A stretch of 64,000 bases of DNA from Kitasatospora purpeofusca (GCF_000718025.1 NZ_JODS01000024.1:52528-116527); one strand, 5' to 3'. Shown: positions 7,663 through 16,839, counted from the stretch's first letter. Notes: generated by a model not told the origin, from the sequence alone. Made by a program: numbers and translations.

Positions 7663-8769
7663 TCAGCCCGCGTGGCCGCCCGGCGGTCGGCGGTCGGCGG
7701 GGCGGGCCGGGGGGATGACCGGGGCCCGGAAGTCGCGCGGGCCGCTCCACAGCGCCGGGACGGCGTCGCTGCGGCGGGCCAGCTCGTAGGCCAGCGGCTC
7801 GTAGTTCACCCGCCACCCCTGGAAGTGCGGCCAGGCCTCGTGGGCCGGCCGTTCGTGCGGGAACCCGGCGGCGGCGATCAGGGCGACGGCCGCGTCGAAC
7901 TCGGTGTAGCTGAGGCGGATCGCGGCGTCCGGGGCCGGGTCGGGGTCGAAGTCGACCCGCATCGAGCGCCCGATGTCGCGCAGCGCGGTGAACCCGGCCC
8001 GGAGCACCAACCGGGCCTCGGGCGGGGCGGTGCGCGGGCAGATCGCCAGGTGGACGGCGGCGGCGTCCATGACGGCGATCAGTCCGACCACCCAGCTGCG
8101 GTTGGGCTGCGGGGAGCGGAAGGAGATCAGCACCGGGTAGTTGGAGTGGCTCTCGCCGAGGTCGGCGGCGAGGCGCTCCCAGTCCCGGTAGAGCTGGGGG
8201 AGGGCGGTCTCGGTGTCCACCAGGGACTGCCGGGCGAGCAGTTCCGGGCCCCAGGCGGGCTCGCCGGCCCGGGACTGGAGCAGGGTCACCTCCAGTTCGC
8301 GGCGGTTGTAGGCGGCGTAGAGGGTGGGCAGGTAGGCGATCTGCAGGGCGATCACCAGGGGGCCGCTGGAGGCGGCGATGAAGTCGATCACGGAGAGGTG
8401 GAGCCGGTCGCCGCTGGCGAAGCCGAGGGTGAAGAGGCTGGAGCCGGCCTCGCGGAAGGAGATCGACCAGTTCAGCCCCGAGGTGCCGTGCAGTATCAGC
8501 GTGTAGGAGATCAGCATCCCGCCGAGCCAGACGGCGAGCATGCCGGTCAGCATCAGCGGCGCCAGCCAGGTCTGGGCCCGGTCCTGCGCGCGGTAGGTGC
8601 CGAACGGCGCGGCGGTCAGCCGCAGCACGGTGCGCAGGGCCCGCCAGAGGCCGTGCACCAGGGAGCTGTACAGGCCGCGCGGGACGACGAGCGTGCGCAG
8701 GATGCTGCCGATGGTGAGCAGCAGGAGCAGCACGCCGGCGACGGTGTGGATCAACCTCATGGCGCTCAT
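7663..8769 (-). CDS. Conserved actinobacterial membrane protein
   Basis: 368 residues starting M-S-A-M-R-L-I-H-T-V-A-G. The N-terminal ~150 residues hold three or four hydrophobic segments (residues ~5-25, 65-95, 125-150). The rest is a soluble domain with several Trp and Arg-rich helices and a Pro/Gly tail. The motif SLFTLGFASGDR after the second segment recalls pore-loop-like stretches in two-helix channel families, but this is only a resemblance. No family is assigned. ATG at 8769 or 8760 are both possible. It is divergent from the phosphotransferase gene and shares its promoter region with the operator at 8813. Confidence 0.65.
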   Translation of the reverse strand: MSAMRLIHTVAGVLLLLLTIGSILRTLVVPRGLYSSLVHGLWRALRTVLRLTAAPFGTYRAQDRAQTWLAPLMLTGMLAVWLGGMLISYTLILHGTSGLNWSISFREAGSSLFTLGFASGDRLHLSVIDFIAASSGPLVIALQIAYLPTLYAAYNRRELEVTLLQSRAGEPAWGPELLARQSLVDTETALPQLYRDWERLAADLGESHSNYPVLISFRSPQPNRSWVVGLIAVMDAAAVHLAICPRTAPPEARLVLRAGFTALRDIGRSMRVDFDPDPAPDAAIRLSYTEFDAAVALIAAAGFPHERPAHEAWPHFQGWRVNYEPLAYELARRSDAVPALWSGPRDFRAPVIPPARPADRRPPGGHAG

Positions 8770-8812
8770 TGTGACGTCCCGTCGGGATTGACACGGCACC
8801 GCCGTCGGCTGA

Positions 8813-8835
8813 ATGCTGAGCAAGCGCTTAGTCAG
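8813..8835. promoter_or_regulatory. TetR-type operator, copy 1
   Basis: A near-palindrome with core TGAGCAAGCGCTTAGTCA. The full 23 bases recur exactly, inverted, at 17682-17704 between the SDR operon and its TetR gene. The centre resembles A-n-CAAG-nn-CTTG-n-T sites of TetR repressors such as KstR2. It lies about 80 bases before the phosphotransferase start. Confidence 0.65.
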
Positions 8836-8880
8836 GGCTTGGTCGGCGCTCGGCCGACGCTTGGTCAGTGCTTGGTCGTC
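8826..8880 (+). repeat. Five 11-bp tandem units continuing from the operator
   Basis: GCTTAGTCAGG, GCTTGGTCGGC, GCTCGGCCGAC, GCTTGGTCAGT and GCTTGGTCGTC follow with an exact 11-bp period. The first unit is the right half of the operator, so this looks like a helical-turn-spaced array of degenerate half-sites. Confidence 0.6.
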
Positions 8881-8914
8881 GACGACGCGGTCGGCGGACG
8901 AAGGGAGAGTGCCC

Positions 8915-10039
8915 GTGCCGGAGAGCAGGTCGGACAGCACACCGGAGAGCACACCGGACGGTCGGTCGGACAGCACACCGGAGCCCGGTTCGGGGCCCGG
9001 TTCGGAGCCCCGTTCGGAGCCCCCGCAGGGGCTGGACCTGGAGCGATTGCGCGCCCACATGGAGCGCGCCCTGCCCGGGACGGTGGCCGGTCCGCTGCGG
9101 GCGCGGCTGATCGAGGGCGGCCGCTCCAACCTCAGCTACCGGCTCACCGACGGCGTCAACGACTGGGTGCTGCGGCGGCCGCCGCTCGGGCACGTGCTCG
9201 CCACCGCGCACGACATGGGCCGCGAGTACCGGGTGATGACGGCGCTGCGCGGCACCGGGGTGCCGGTGCCGGAGACGGTCCACCTGGATCCGGGCACGGA
9301 GGTGCTCGGCGCGCCCTGGTACCTGATGGCCTTCGTGCCCGGCGTCGTGCACCGGGACGCCGAGGTCTTCGGCGCGCTCGGGGAGGCTCGCGTGCGGGCG
9401 GTCGGCGAGGCCCTGGTGGACACCCTCGCGACCCTGCACCGGATCGACCCGGCGGCGGTCGGGCTGGCCGGCTTCGGCCGCCCCGACGGCTACCTGGAGC
9501 GGCAACTGCGCCGCTGGTCCACGCAGTTGGAGGCATCGCGGAGCCGCGACCTGCCCGGCGTCGAGCGGCTGCACGAGCTGCTCACCGCCCGGCGGCCGGC
9601 CTCCCCGGCCCCGGCGCTGGTGCACGGGGACTACCGGCTCGACAACGTGCTGCTCCAGGAGCGCGCCGGGCGGGACGTCATCGGCGCAGTCCTGGACTGG
9701 GAGATGTCCACCCTCGGCGATCCGCTGACCGACGTCGGACTGCTGGTGATGTACACCGAACTGGCCGGTGTCGGCGGCGGGCTCGTCCCGGCCGCCGCCA
9801 CCGCGCCCGGCTTTCCGCGCAGCGCCGAGCTCGTCGACCGCTACGCCCGGTCCACCGGACGCGACGCCGCCGAGCTGGACTGGTACGTGGCGTTCGCCGC
9901 CTACAAGCTCGCCGTCGTCGCCGAGGGCATCCACTACCGGTTCCGCCAGGGCCGCACCCTCGGCGCCGGTTTCGAACGGGCGGGCACGGCGGCGCCCGTC
10001 CTGATCGAGCACGGCCTCACCACGCTGAAGGGACACTGA
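8915..10039 (+). CDS. Phosphotransferase family protein (APH/choline-kinase fold) paired with an acyl-CoA dehydrogenase
   Basis: 374 residues from a GTG seven bases after AAGGGAG (8901-8907). An upstream in-frame ATG at 8813 would place the operator and its repeats inside the coding region, so it is rejected. Residues 1-45 are low-complexity Ser/Thr/Pro/Glu (short repeats of DST-P-E). The kinase-like fold follows, with LVHGDYRLDNVLL (catalytic loop H-G-D-x-R-x-x-N) and VLDWEMSTLGDPLTDVG (metal-binding D-W-E). Such proteins resemble the N-terminal half of ACAD10/11, which phosphorylate hydroxyacyl-CoAs before elimination. The dehydrogenase ATG follows three bases after the stop, giving the split version of that fusion. 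Confidence 0.85.
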   Translation: MPESRSDSTPESTPDGRSDSTPEPGSGPGSEPRSEPPQGLDLERLRAHMERALPGTVAGPLRARLIEGGRSNLSYRLTDGVNDWVLRRPPLGHVLATAHDMGREYRVMTALRGTGVPVPETVHLDPGTEVLGAPWYLMAFVPGVVHRDAEVFGALGEARVRAVGEALVDTLATLHRIDPAAVGLAGFGRPDGYLERQLRRWSTQLEASRSRDLPGVERLHELLTARRPASPAPALVHGDYRLDNVLLQERAGRDVIGAVLDWEMSTLGDPLTDVGLLVMYTELAGVGGGLVPAAATAPGFPRSAELVDRYARSTGRDAAELDWYVAFAAYKLAVVAEGIHYRFRQGRTLGAGFERAGTAAPVLIEHGLTTLKGH

Positions 10040-10042
10040 CCG

Positions 10043-11254
10043 ATGGACTTCTCCTACGACCGCCGCACCCTCGAACTCCGCGAACGGCTGGAGGAGTTCA
10101 TGGACCGGCACGTGTACCCGGCCGAACCGGTGCTGGCCGCCCAGCTCGCCGACCCGGCCCGGCCGCGCTGGGAGATCCCGCCGGTGGTCGCCGACCTGCG
10201 GGTGGAGGCGCGCAAGCAGGGCCTGTGGAACCTCTTCCTGCCCGGCGAGCACGGCGCCGGACTCACCAACCTCCAGTACGCGCCGCTCGCCGAGATCACC
10301 GGCCGCAGCCCGCACCTCGCCCCGCCGGCCCTCAACTGCGCCGCCCCCGACACCGGGAACATGGAGCTGCTGGCCGGGTTCGGCACCGCCGAGCAGCGTG
10401 AACGCTGGCTGGAACCGCTGCTGGACGCCCGGATCCGGTCCGCCTTCGCGATGACCGAACCCGAGGTCGCCTCCTCCGACGCCGCCAACATCGCCACCCG
10501 GATCGTGCGCGACGGCGACGAGTACGTGGTCGACGGCCGCAAGTGGTACATCAGCGGCGCGATGAACCCGGACTGCCGCCTCCTGATCGTGATGGGCAAG
10601 ACCGACCCCGCCGCCGAGCCGCACCGGCAGCAGAGCATGGTCCTGGTGCCGCGCGACACCCCCGGTGTCACCGTGCGGCGCGGGATGACCGTCTTCGGCT
10701 ACGACGACGCCGACCACGGCGGCCACGCCGAGGTCACCTTCGAGGGTGTCCGGGTCCCGGCCGGGAACCTGCTCGGCGAGGAGGGCGCCGGCTTCGCCAT
10801 CGCCCAGGCCCGCCTCGGCCCCGGCCGGATCCACCACTGCATGCGCGCCATCGGCATCGCCGAGCGGGCGCTCGAACTGACCTGCCGGCGCGTCCTGGAC
10901 CGCACCGCCTTCGGCGGACCGCTCGCCGACCAGGGCGTCGTCCAGGACTGGATCGCCGAATCCCGGGTGCGGATCGAGCAGTTGAGGCTGCTGGTGCTGA
11001 AGACCGCCTGGCTGATGGACACCGTCGGCAACCGCGGCGCGCACACCGAGATCCAGGCCATCAAGATCGCCACGCCGCGCACCGTCGAATGGATCCTGGA
11101 CAAGGCCGTCCAGGCCCACGGTGCGGCCGGCGTCAGCCAGGACACCCCGCTCGCGGCCCTCTGGGCGTTCAACCGCACGATCAGGATCGCCGACGGCCCG
11201 GACGAGGTGCACAAGCGCTCGCTCGCCCGGCGCGAGCTGCGCCGCTACCGCTGA
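10043..11254 (+). CDS. Acyl-CoA dehydrogenase (ACAD10/11-like)
   Basis: 403 residues of typical acyl-CoA dehydrogenase length. FAMTEPEVASSDAANIATRI is the FAD/substrate loop, R-K-W-Y-I-S-G-A follows in the beta domain, and the C-terminal helical domain contains R-T-A-F-G-G-P-L-A-D-Q-G-V-V-Q-D and VQAHGAAGVSQDTPLAALWA. It would oxidise or rearrange an acyl-CoA using FAD, with electrons passing to ETF. It is translationally close to the phosphotransferase; the pair probably handles hydroxylated or branched acyl-CoAs. The stop codon lies in the first unit of a 20-bp tandem repeat. Confidence 0.92.
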   Translation: MDFSYDRRTLELRERLEEFMDRHVYPAEPVLAAQLADPARPRWEIPPVVADLRVEARKQGLWNLFLPGEHGAGLTNLQYAPLAEITGRSPHLAPPALNCAAPDTGNMELLAGFGTAEQRERWLEPLLDARIRSAFAMTEPEVASSDAANIATRIVRDGDEYVVDGRKWYISGAMNPDCRLLIVMGKTDPAAEPHRQQSMVLVPRDTPGVTVRRGMTVFGYDDADHGGHAEVTFEGVRVPAGNLLGEEGAGFAIAQARLGPGRIHHCMRAIGIAERALELTCRRVLDRTAFGGPLADQGVVQDWIAESRVRIEQLRLLVLKTAWLMDTVGNRGAHTEIQAIKIATPRTVEWILDKAVQAHGAAGVSQDTPLAALWAFNRTIRIADGPDEVHKRSLARRELRRYR

Positions 11255-11300
11255 CGCCCCGCCGCTGCCGCTGATGCCCCGCCGCTGCCGCTGATGCCCC
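11241..11300 (+). repeat. Three 20-bp tandem units over the acyl-CoA dehydrogenase stop
   Basis: Units at 11241-11260, 11261-11280 and 11281-11300 differ at only two positions between the first and the others. The TGA stop (11252-11254) is inside the first, so the coding end has been duplicated into the intergenic region. Confidence 0.75.
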
Positions 11301-11468
11301 GCCACCGTCCCTCCGGTACGCCCGCCCGGGTCACCACCAGGTAGTACCCGGGTATGACCCGGCGGGTTGGCTCCGCGGTATGACGTCCACGCACCGACCC
11401 GGCCCGTACTGTCGCCGTACGGGCCGGCCGACGGACGGCGGGCCGCACGGTACGGGGAGTTGGGGAGC

Positions 11469-12782
11469 ATGCGCGAGCGGGTGCAGGGGCGGGTCGCACG
11501 GGTCCACGGACGGGGTCTGCGGACGGGCGTCGCCGTCGCGCTGGCGGCCACGGCCGTCCTGGGCGGCGTCGGAGCGGCGGCCGTCCCCGCCGGGGCCGCC
11601 CCGGCCGTCGCCGAACGCCTGGCCAGGGCCGGACTGCCGCAGCCCACCGGCCCGTACGCGATCGGCACCACCGCGCTGCGCCTGGTCGACCACGGCCGCC
11701 AGGACCCCTGGCAGCCGGGGCGGGACCGCGAGCTGATGATCAGCATCTGGTACCCGGCCACCCGGCCCGTCCAGGCCGACGGGCGGGCCCGCTACATGGA
11801 GCCGCGCGCCGCCGGGCACTTCGGCGGCCCGGACGGCGCCGGCGTCTTCAACTACCGGACGGACCCGGGCCGCACCGACTGGTCCGGGGTCCGCACCCAC
11901 GCCGGACAGGACGCCCCGGCGCTGCCCGCCGCCCGGCCGCGCCCGGTGGTGCTCTACTCGGCCGGGCTCGGCGACCCCCGCACCTGGGGCACCGCACTGG
12001 TCGAGGACCTCGTCTCGCGCGGGTACGTCGTGGTCACCGTCGACCACCCCTCCGACGCCTCCGAGGTGGCCTTCCCGGACGGCCGGCTGACCACCTCCGT
12101 CCTCCCCGCGCTGGCCGGCCAACCCGGCCTGGACATCGGCGCGTTGCTCCGCAAGGTGATGGCGACCAGGGTCGCCGACACCCGCTTCGTACTGGACGAG
12201 CTGACCGCGCTGCGTACCGACCGCCGGTTGCCGCCCGCGCTCGCGGGCTCGCTGGACCTCGACCGGATCGGCATGGTCGGCCACTCCGCCGGCGGCTTCA
12301 CGGCCGCCCAGACCATGCACGACGATCCCCGGATCAAGGCGGGCGTCAACCTGGACGGCCAACTGCACTTCCCCGGCCCGGACGGCACCGGGGTGCACCT
12401 GAGCAGCGTCGCCGAGGACGGCCTGGACCGCCCGTTCCTGCTGATGGGCACCGAGAGCGAGGACTCCGGCGGCTACCCGGGCCAGCCCGGCTGGGCCGCG
12501 TTCTGGCAGCACACCCGGGGCTGGAAGGCCGATGTCACCCTGCTCGGCTCCCGGCACGGCTCGTACACCGACGCGCAGTCGCTGCTGCCGCAGCTCGCCC
12601 GCCAGGGGGCCGTGCCGGAGGACGTCGTCCGCGCCGACATCGGCGACGTCCGGCCGGAGCGGGCGGTGCTCGCCACCCGGGCCTACGTCGGCTCGTTCCT
12701 CGACCGCTGGCTGCGCGGTCACGACGACCGGCTGCTGGACGGGCCCTCGGCGCTCTTCCCGGAGATGCGGTTCGAGCGCTGA
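11469..12782 (+). CDS. Secreted alpha/beta hydrolase (PAF-acetylhydrolase-like)
   Basis: 437 residues. A basic N-terminus and long hydrophobic stretch ending in A-G-A-A-P-A-V make a Sec signal peptide (cleavage near residue 40). The mature part carries M-V-G-H-S-A-G-G-F with nucleophile Ser, preceded by SRGYVVVTVDHPSDASEV. A late S-R-H-G-S-Y-T-D supplies a candidate catalytic His. The arrangement matches platelet-activating-factor acetylhydrolase-like/dienelactone-type esterases, so an extracellular ester substrate is likely. GGGGAG at 11454-11459 serves as ribosome-binding site. It is not obviously linked to the acyl-CoA genes before it. Confidence 0.82.
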   Translation: MRERVQGRVARVHGRGLRTGVAVALAATAVLGGVGAAAVPAGAAPAVAERLARAGLPQPTGPYAIGTTALRLVDHGRQDPWQPGRDRELMISIWYPATRPVQADGRARYMEPRAAGHFGGPDGAGVFNYRTDPGRTDWSGVRTHAGQDAPALPAARPRPVVLYSAGLGDPRTWGTALVEDLVSRGYVVVTVDHPSDASEVAFPDGRLTTSVLPALAGQPGLDIGALLRKVMATRVADTRFVLDELTALRTDRRLPPALAGSLDLDRIGMVGHSAGGFTAAQTMHDDPRIKAGVNLDGQLHFPGPDGTGVHLSSVAEDGLDRPFLLMGTESEDSGGYPGQPGWAAFWQHTRGWKADVTLLGSRHGSYTDAQSLLPQLARQGAVPEDVVRADIGDVRPERAVLATRAYVGSFLDRWLRGHDDRLLDGPSALFPEMRFER

Positions 12783-12820
12783 CGCAGCGTCGGGTGTTCG
12801 ATGCAGTGCGGACGCCGGGG

Positions 12821-13246
12821 TCAGCGGATCTCCGACCCCGGATTGGCGTCGTCCCAGCTCTGCCGCGAGTCGACGATCGCGTCGTGGTGGTCGTAGGACC
12901 AGTCCGCCATCGCGCGCACCAGATGGGTCAGGCTGTGTCCGAGCGGCGTCAGCTCGTAGTCCACCTGGGGCGGGATCGTCGGGTGGACGGTGCGCGAGAC
13001 CAGGCCGTCGCGCTCCAGCCGGCGGACGGTCAGGGTCAGCATGCGCTGCGAGATCCCCGGCACGCCGCGCTGGAGCTCACGGAACCGCCGTACCCCCTTG
13101 GCGAGTTCGACCACCACCAGGACGGTCCAGCGGTCGCCGAGGCGGTTCAGCAGATCGCGGATGCCGCAGTCCTCGCCGTCCTCGCACCAGAGCACCGGAC
13201 GCGCTCCGGCGGCCGGGGTGGTTACCTCGGTGTGCCCCACTGACAT
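12821..13246 (-). CDS. HxlR-family winged-helix regulator
   Basis: 141 residues. After a short tail with Cys in VLWCEDGEDC the HxlR domain is clear: LLNRLGDRWTVLVVVELAKG, R-R-F-R-E-L-Q-R-G-V-P-G-I-S-Q-R-M-L-T and V-D-Y-E-L-T-P-L-G-H-S-L. Members with such cysteines are often redox or quinone/aldehyde sensors. It is divergent from an NmrA-like oxidoreductase (13334), the usual HxlR target arrangement, with an 87-base shared promoter region. Confidence 0.9.
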   Translation of the reverse strand: MSVGHTEVTTPAAGARPVLWCEDGEDCGIRDLLNRLGDRWTVLVVVELAKGVRRFRELQRGVPGISQRMLTLTVRRLERDGLVSRTVHPTIPPQVDYELTPLGHSLTHLVRAMADWSYDHHDAIVDSRQSWDDANPGSEIR

Positions 13247-13333
13247 CGAAGTGCCTCCTTACGTCGAACGCCCAGGTTATCGAGGATGGAGCCCGGGCCG
13301 CCGAGCAGGGCGGACGGATTCTCAGGAGGAACG

Positions 13334-14200
13334 ATGCTTCTCGTCACGGGTGTCAACGGCGGACTCGGCTCGCTGGTGCTGGAGCGCCTCGCCGCACGGC
13401 CCGGCGGGGCGGAGGGCGTGGTCGCGGGCAGCCGGACCCCGGAGCGCGCCCCGGTGGCCGGAGTGCCGGTGCGGAAGGTGGACTTCGACCGCCCGGAGAC
13501 GCTGGCCGAGGCCTTCACCGGAGTGCGGACCCTGCTGCTCGTCTCGGCCGGCTACGGCGAGGACGACGTGGTGATCGCCCGCCACCGGGCGGCGATCGAG
13601 GCGGCGGAGCGCGCCGGGGTGGAGCACGTCGTCTACACCAGCCTCTCCGGCGACGGCGACCACCTCGCCTACGCGCTCGCCCACCGCTGGACCGAGCGGC
13701 GGCTGCGCGAGTCGACCACCCTGCGCTGGACGATCCTGCGCAACGGCCTCTACGCGGAGCTGCTGGCCTTCCTGGCCCGGCCCGACGCGGACGGCGTGAT
13801 CACCGCCCCGCTCGCCGACGGACGGCTGGCGGCGGTCGCCCGGGAGGACCTCGCCGAGATCGCGGCGAAGGTCGCGTCGGCACCGGCCGAGCACGCGGGC
13901 CGGGTCTACGAGCTGGTCGGCGAGGAGGCGGTGGGCGCCGCCGACGTCGCCGCGGCGCTCACCCGGAGCACCGGCAGGCCGGTCGAGTACCGCCCCGGCA
14001 CCCTCGCCCAGGCGCGGGCGGCGATCGCGGCCTCGGGCGCTGAGTCCTTCCAGGTGCCGATGGTCGCGGGCACCCTCTCCTCGATCGCCCACGGTTTCCT
14101 GGCCGGCCCCGGCAAGCCCGGCGACCTCGCCGCCCTGCTCGGCCGGGCCCCGCGCCCGGCCCTGGAGGTGATCGCAGCCGGCACCGACGCCGCGTGGTGA
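13334..14200 (+). CDS. NmrA-like NAD(P)-binding oxidoreductase (quinone oxidoreductase type 2-like)
   Basis: 288 residues; AGGAGG (13324-13329) precedes the ATG. The start M-L-L-V-T-G-V-N-G-G-L-G gives the Rossmann nucleotide site of atypical SDRs. The sequence E-H-V-V-Y-T-S-L-S-G replaces the classical Tyr-Lys catalytic pair, as in NmrA/HSCARG and QorB proteins. It probably reduces quinones or acts as a redox sensor in the cytoplasm. Control by the divergent HxlR regulator is inferred from orientation. Confidence 0.85.
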   Translation: MLLVTGVNGGLGSLVLERLAARPGGAEGVVAGSRTPERAPVAGVPVRKVDFDRPETLAEAFTGVRTLLLVSAGYGEDDVVIARHRAAIEAAERAGVEHVVYTSLSGDGDHLAYALAHRWTERRLRESTTLRWTILRNGLYAELLAFLARPDADGVITAPLADGRLAAVAREDLAEIAAKVASAPAEHAGRVYELVGEEAVGAADVAAALTRSTGRPVEYRPGTLAQARAAIAASGAESFQVPMVAGTLSSIAHGFLAGPGKPGDLAALLGRAPRPALEVIAAGTDAAW

Positions 14201-14319
14201 CGACGCCGGCCGTCGGGGCAGCACACCGGATGCCCGGTGGTGGTCCCGTCGGCGTCCCGCTGCCCGGGCGGGCGGCGGGACGCCGGCACAGCACGTGTCT
14301 AGGCTCCCCCCTGCGGCGG

Positions 14320-14781
14320 TCAGGCGCGGCTGATGTCGAACTCCAGCGGCCTGTCCGCGTCGGAGACCCGGAGCTGGCCGGTGATCCTGGTGACGCGGGT
14401 CCCGGTCGCGCAGGCGATGTCGGTGCTGTTGCCGGTGCCGCCGAACATCGCGAAGTAGATGATCCCGCGGCCGAGGCTGTTCACGCCCAGTGTGAAGTTG
14501 GCGATCGCGTAGGTGTCATTGGTGCCGGTGACGAGTTCCGTCTTCACCAGTGCGCTCTTGTGGGCCTGGGGCGTGATGCTGAACGGCCGGCTCGTAGCGC
14601 CGTCCGTGGCGGTACCGGTGAAGGCGGTGTCGGCCTTCTCGAGGCCCGTGTAGTCGCTGACGGCGCCGCCGCAGGTGTCGACGGTCGCAGCCACGGACGG
14701 GGTCGCGGTGGAGACCAGGGTGGCCGTACAGGCAGCGGCACAGACCAGGGCGGTGACCGAGGCCTTGGTGAAACGGTTCAT
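14320..14781 (-). CDS. Small secreted protein of unknown function
   Basis: 153 residues with AAGGAG seven bases before the ATG. Residues 1-32 form a Sec signal peptide ending P-S-V-A-A. The mature part (~120 residues) is beta-rich, has two Cys (D-T-C-G-G and D-I-A-C-A-T) that could bridge, and contains GRGIIYFAMFGGTGNSTDIA. I do not recognise a family. It is transcribed toward the NmrA-like gene. Confidence 0.7.
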   Translation of the reverse strand: MNRFTKASVTALVCAAACTATLVSTATPSVAATVDTCGGAVSDYTGLEKADTAFTGTATDGATSRPFSITPQAHKSALVKTELVTGTNDTYAIANFTLGVNSLGRGIIYFAMFGGTGNSTDIACATGTRVTRITGQLRVSDADRPLEFDISRA

Positions 14782-14971
14782 CGAAACTCCTTGGGGTGGC
14801 GGAGGATCCGATTGCCCTCCGCACACGAATCATTACGCTGCGCCCAGGAGTGCTGCTCGTCGATGGCGCCCGATCATACGAATCGGGTCATCACATGGGG
14901 TCGTTCCGATCGCCGCAGGCCCCGACGCGGCATGGTGACGGCTCGGGACCGTCAGCCGCGGCCCCGCCCGT

Positions 14972-15982
14972 TCAGGGCAGCACCACCAGTCGCCCGGTGG
15001 TGGTCCCGTCGGCGACCCGCTGGACGGCGTCGGGCACTGCCTCGAACGGGAGTCGGCCGGTCACCAGCGGCCGCACCGCGCCCTTGGCGGCGAGTGCGCA
15101 CAGCTCCCGGTGGACGGCGCGCACGGCCTCCGGGTCGCGGGTCTGGTAGAGGCCCCAGTGCAGACCGAGGATCGTGTAGTTCTTCACCAGCGCGTGGTTG
15201 AGCGCGGGCGCGGGGATCTCGCCGCCGGCGAAGCCGACCACCACGATCCGGCCCTCGAAGGCGACGCAGCGGGTGGAGCCGGTGAAGGCCGCGCCGCCGA
15301 CCGGGTCGAAGACCACGTCGGCGCCCCGGCCGCCGGTGGCGGTCCGGACGGCGGTGACGAAGTCCTCGGCGGTGCGGTCGACCACCAGATCGGCGCCCAG
15401 TGCGCGGGCGGCGGCCGCCTTGGCGGCGCCGCCGACCACGGCGATCACCCGGGCGCCGGCCGCCCGGCCGAGCTGGACGGCGGCGCTGCCGACCCCGCCG
15501 GCCGCCGCGTGCACCAGCAGGGTCTCGCCGGGGCGCAGCGCGGCACGGCGGTGCAGGGCGAACCAGGCGGTCTGGTGGCCGATGTGCAGGGCGGCCGCCT
15601 CCGCGTCGTCCAGGCAGTCGGGGGCGCGGAAGGTCGCGGCCGCATCCAGCAGCGCGTAGTCGGCGAACGCGCCGTGCGGGAGGACGGGGGTGCCGATCAC
15701 CCGGTCACCGGGCCGCCACCGCCCGTCCGGGAGGTCCTTCGGCTCCGCCGGGGCGGGCCCGTGGTCGACCACCTCGCCGCACAGCTCCACCCCGGGGGTG
15801 AACGGCAGCGGCGGCCGCACCTGGTACTGGCCCCGGACCAGCAGCGCGTCCGGGAAGTTGACGGCCGCCGCCCGGACCCGGACCAGCAGCTGTCCCGGGC
15901 CGGGCACCGGCCGCGGCGCGTCCCCGACCAGCCGCAGCACCGTGCGCGGCTCGCCCGGCTCCGGCACCTGCCACGCCCTCAC
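14972..15982 (-). CDS. NADPH:quinone oxidoreductase family (MDR superfamily)
   Basis: 336 residues; the GTG at 15982 overlaps the upstream TGA (GTGA). The GroES-like N-terminal domain carries F-T-P-G-V-E-L-C-G-E-V and the Rossmann domain has H-A-A-A-G-G-V-G-S-A-A-V-Q-L-G (AxxGxxG NADPH site). The structural and catalytic zinc ligands of alcohol dehydrogenases are missing, as in zinc-free quinone or enoyl reductases. It is the last gene of an SDR-SDR-QOR operon behind a TetR-type operator. In such acyl-CoA clusters it may act as enoyl-thioester reductase. Confidence 0.88.
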   Translation of the reverse strand: MRAWQVPEPGEPRTVLRLVGDAPRPVPGPGQLLVRVRAAAVNFPDALLVRGQYQVRPPLPFTPGVELCGEVVDHGPAPAEPKDLPDGRWRPGDRVIGTPVLPHGAFADYALLDAAATFRAPDCLDDAEAAALHIGHQTAWFALHRRAALRPGETLLVHAAAGGVGSAAVQLGRAAGARVIAVVGGAAKAAAARALGADLVVDRTAEDFVTAVRTATGGRGADVVFDPVGGAAFTGSTRCVAFEGRIVVVGFAGGEIPAPALNHALVKNYTILGLHWGLYQTRDPEAVRAVHRELCALAAKGAVRPLVTGRLPFEAVPDAVQRVADGTTTGRLVVLP

Positions 15983-16839
15983 AGCGCCCCCTCCTGCTCC
16001 AGCTGCCGCTGGAGGCGGTTCATCCCGGCCAGCCAGCGGTCCGGTTCCCCGGCGCGGGCGGTGTAGTAGTCGGCGACCTCGGCGTGCGGCAGGACCAGGA
16101 AGCGGTCCGCCGCCAGGGCGTCCAGCAGGGCCGTCGCGACCTCGGCCGGCTCCAGCGCGGTGGGTGCGAGCAGCGCCTCGCCGACCGCGCCGGTGCTCGC
16201 CAGCATCGCGGTGCGCACGCCCTGCGGGCAGAGCGCGTGCACCCGCAGCCCGCGGTGCCGGTAGGTGGCGGCGAGCCACTCGGCGAAGGCGAGCGCGCCG
16301 TGCTTGGTGACCGCGTAGGGGGCCGAGCCGAGCATGGTGAGCAGCCCGGCCGCCGAGACGGTGGCGACGAACCGGCCGCTGCCGCGCTCCAGCCAGTGGG
16401 GGAGCAGCAGTTCGGCGGCGCGGACGTGGGCGAGGACGTTGACCTCCCAGGCGGCGCTCCAGGCCTCGGGCGCGGCGTCCGCGCCGCCGACCGGGGCGAC
16501 GCCCGCGTTGGCGCACCAGATGTCGAGTTCGGCGCTGTGCCGGGCGAGCGCTCCCCTGGCGGAGTGGACCAGGGCGGCCAGCCCCTCGGCGGAGGCGGCG
16601 TCGCCGGGGACGGCGGAGCCGCCGCAGTCGGCGGCGACCGCGCGGGCGGCGGCGCCGTCCAGGTCGTTCACCACCACCTGGGCGCCGGCGGCCGCGAAGG
16701 CGCGGGCCACGGCGGCGCCGATGCCCCGGCCGGCGCCGGTGACGACGACGCCCTGGCCGGCGAACGGCGGGGCGGTCGGGGCGTCCTCGGCGGGGGTGTC
16801 GGAGGAGGTTTCTGCGGGGCCGCCGGTCGGGGTGCTCAC
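15979..16839 (-). CDS. Short-chain dehydrogenase/reductase
   Basis: 286 residues with a ~25-residue polar extension before the fold. V-V-V-T-G-A-G-R-G-I-G is the cofactor motif, W-C-A-N-A-G-V the NNAG-type motif, and Ser ... YAVTKHG supplies the catalytic Y-x-x-x-K. It overlaps both neighbours by four bases, so translation of the three-gene operon is coupled. The likely role is oxidation of a hydroxyacyl intermediate; the substrate is not determined. Confidence 0.88.
   Translation of the reverse strand: MSTPTGGPAETSSDTPAEDAPTAPPFAGQGVVVTGAGRGIGAAVARAFAAAGAQVVVNDLDGAAARAVAADCGGSAVPGDAASAEGLAALVHSARGALARHSAELDIWCANAGVAPVGGADAAPEAWSAAWEVNVLAHVRAAELLLPHWLERGSGRFVATVSAAGLLTMLGSAPYAVTKHGALAFAEWLAATYRHRGLRVHALCPQGVRTAMLASTGAVGEALLAPTALEPAEVATALLDALAADRFLVLPHAEVADYYTARAGEPDRWLAGMNRLQRQLEQEGAL

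Noticed and set aside
8813..8914. Longer N-terminus for the phosphotransferase starting at ATG 8813
   Set aside because: It would translate the operator and its 11-bp repeats. A ribosome-binding site and GTG at 8915 fit better.
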